From contig DATHGT010000066.1 in NCBI GenBank assembly GCA_035317605.1, forward strand, positions 1 to 5,471: a stretch of DNA of 5,471 nucleotides, given 5' to 3'. The notes under the pieces are model-generated. The model ran no database searches and was not told the DNA's origin. It saw nothing but the letters and a program-made list of their open reading frames with translations. The first letter of the stretch is position 1. Every line of letters begins with the position of its first letter. This DNA comes from DATHGT01 sp035317605 (lineage in GTDB: Bacteria > Methylomirabilota > Methylomirabilia > Rokubacteriales > CSP1-6). Made by a program: the position numbers and the translations under genes. Shown here piece after piece: positions 4,826 to 5,471 of this stretch.

Positions 4826-5471
4826 ATGATGGATCTCGACGCGCTGTTACGGGCGGGTGTCGAGCGCGGCGCGTCGGACGTTCACCTCAAGCCCGACGCA
4901 CCGCCCGTCCTGCGCGTCCACGGGCGGCTCGAGCCCCAGGCCGACTGGGGCGTCGTCACCGCCGAGTTCATGGAGGACGCCGCTCGCCGGATCTTGCCCG
5001 AGCGGGTGTACGCGCAACTGCGCGAGGGGCGCGAGATCGACGTCGGCTACGACATATCCGGCTTCGGCCGCTTCCGCGTCAACGTGTTCCTGTCGCTGGG
5101 CAAGATCCGTGCGGTCATGCGGGCCATTCCAGCGGTGAAGCCCGGCTTCGCGGACCTGAGATTGCCACCCGTGCTCGCCAGCCTGGCCATGGAGCGCCGG
5201 GGCCTCGTGCTCGTGACCGGCGTCGCGGGCTCGGGCAAGTCCACCACGCTGGCGGCCATGGTCGACCACATGAATCGTCATCGACACCACCACATCATCA
5301 CCATCGAGGATCCGATCGAGTTCGCCCACGACGACATCCAGTGCACGATCAGCCAGCGCGAGGTGGGGTCCGACACGGCGGGCTTCGCGGTCGCACTGCG
5401 GGCGGCGCTGCGCGAAGACCCCGACATCATCATGGTCGGCGAGATGCGCGACGTCGAGACCATGTCCGTCG
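4826..5471 (+). CDS. pilT: Type IV pilus retraction ATPase, PilT-like (5' part, runs off the window)
   Basis: PilT is a hexameric cytoplasmic ATPase at the pilus base that depolymerises type IV pili, powering twitching and often DNA uptake. The 215 complete codons here cover the N-terminal PAS-like domain (about 1-100: GASDVHLKPDAPPVLRVHG, later GRFRVNVF) and much of the RecA-like ATPase core. Visible motifs are Walker A GVAGSGKST (132-140), the Asp box TIEDPIEF (159-166), REVGSDT (178-184), and the His-box/Walker B region ALREDPDIIMVGEMRD (194-209). The GEMRD and REDPD wording favours PilT over PilU, although REVGSDT has some PilU flavour. Most of the family's roughly 350 residues, including the AIRNLI-type C-terminal motif, lie beyond the edge. 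The start is ATG 4826 or the adjacent ATG 4829, and no Shine-Dalgarno is seen. It begins 8 bases after the recA stop with no terminator between, so co-transcription is likely. Confidence 0.9.
   Translation, partial: MMDLDALLRAGVERGASDVHLKPDAPPVLRVHGRLEPQADWGVVTAEFMEDAARRILPERVYAQLREGREIDVGYDISGFGRFRVNVFLSLGKIRAVMRAIPAVKPGFADLRLPPVLASLAMERRGLVLVTGVAGSGKSTTLAAMVDHMNRHRHHHIITIEDPIEFAHDDIQCTISQREVGSDTAGFAVALRAALREDPDIIMVGEMRDVETMSV

Noticed and set aside
5274..5293. Histidine cluster (H152, H154-H156) in the PilT-like protein as a metal-binding site
   Set aside because: It lies in the variable stretch just before the Asp box, where PilT proteins often carry His and polar residues. No further ligand pattern is seen.
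1..5471. CRISPR array, tRNA/rRNA, insertion sequence or prophage elements
   Set aside because: No regularly spaced direct repeats, cloverleaf-like segment, terminal inverted repeats or transposase/phage motifs were seen. Coding density is near-complete with housekeeping genes.

Overview
The window is a compact, high-GC bacterial chromosomal segment with G/C strongly favoured at third codon positions. All genes lie on the + strand and almost no sequence is non-coding. Every identifiable gene is a conserved housekeeping gene, and I see no insertion sequence, phage gene, CRISPR array, rRNA or tRNA. A PilT-type retraction ATPase points to an organism with type IV pili, and a CTGT-N8-TCAG LexA-like site before recA resembles Gram-negative SOS boxes. 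High-GC lineages such as Methylomirabilota/Rokubacteria, Acidobacteria or former Deltaproteobacteria would fit, but this placement is inference and was not tested.

Layout: (1) bases 1-74 hold the last 23 complete codons of an unrecognised upstream reading frame. (2) A 56-base gap carries an extended -10 promoter candidate very close to the rimO start. (3) rimO (ribosomal protein S12 methylthiotransferase), pgpA (phosphatidylglycerophosphatase A), cinA (NMN deamidase with a MoCF-like N-terminal domain) and thpR (RNA 2',3'-cyclic phosphodiesterase) form a tight run. rimO and pgpA abut, pgpA and cinA overlap by 4 bases, and thpR begins at or just after the cinA stop. (4) An 87-base gap holds a LexA-like site, a strong sigma70-type promoter, a small inverted repeat and a good Shine-Dalgarno for recA. 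(5) recA is followed after 8 bases by a pilT-like gene that runs off the right edge.

How the genes may work together: cinA-thpR(ligT)-recA is a known arrangement in some bacteria, for example Deinococcus. NMN deamidation by CinA could recycle the NMN released by NAD-dependent DNA ligase during RecA-dependent repair. Adding a pilT-like gene to a recA transcript gives the cluster a possible DNA-uptake and recombination theme. I found no clearly new multi-gene system. The main oddities are a CinA whose N-terminal domain has lost its family signatures, a thpR without a standard start codon where the family N-terminus begins, a near-leaderless rimO, a single amber codon separating rimO from in-frame pgpA, and the recA control region.
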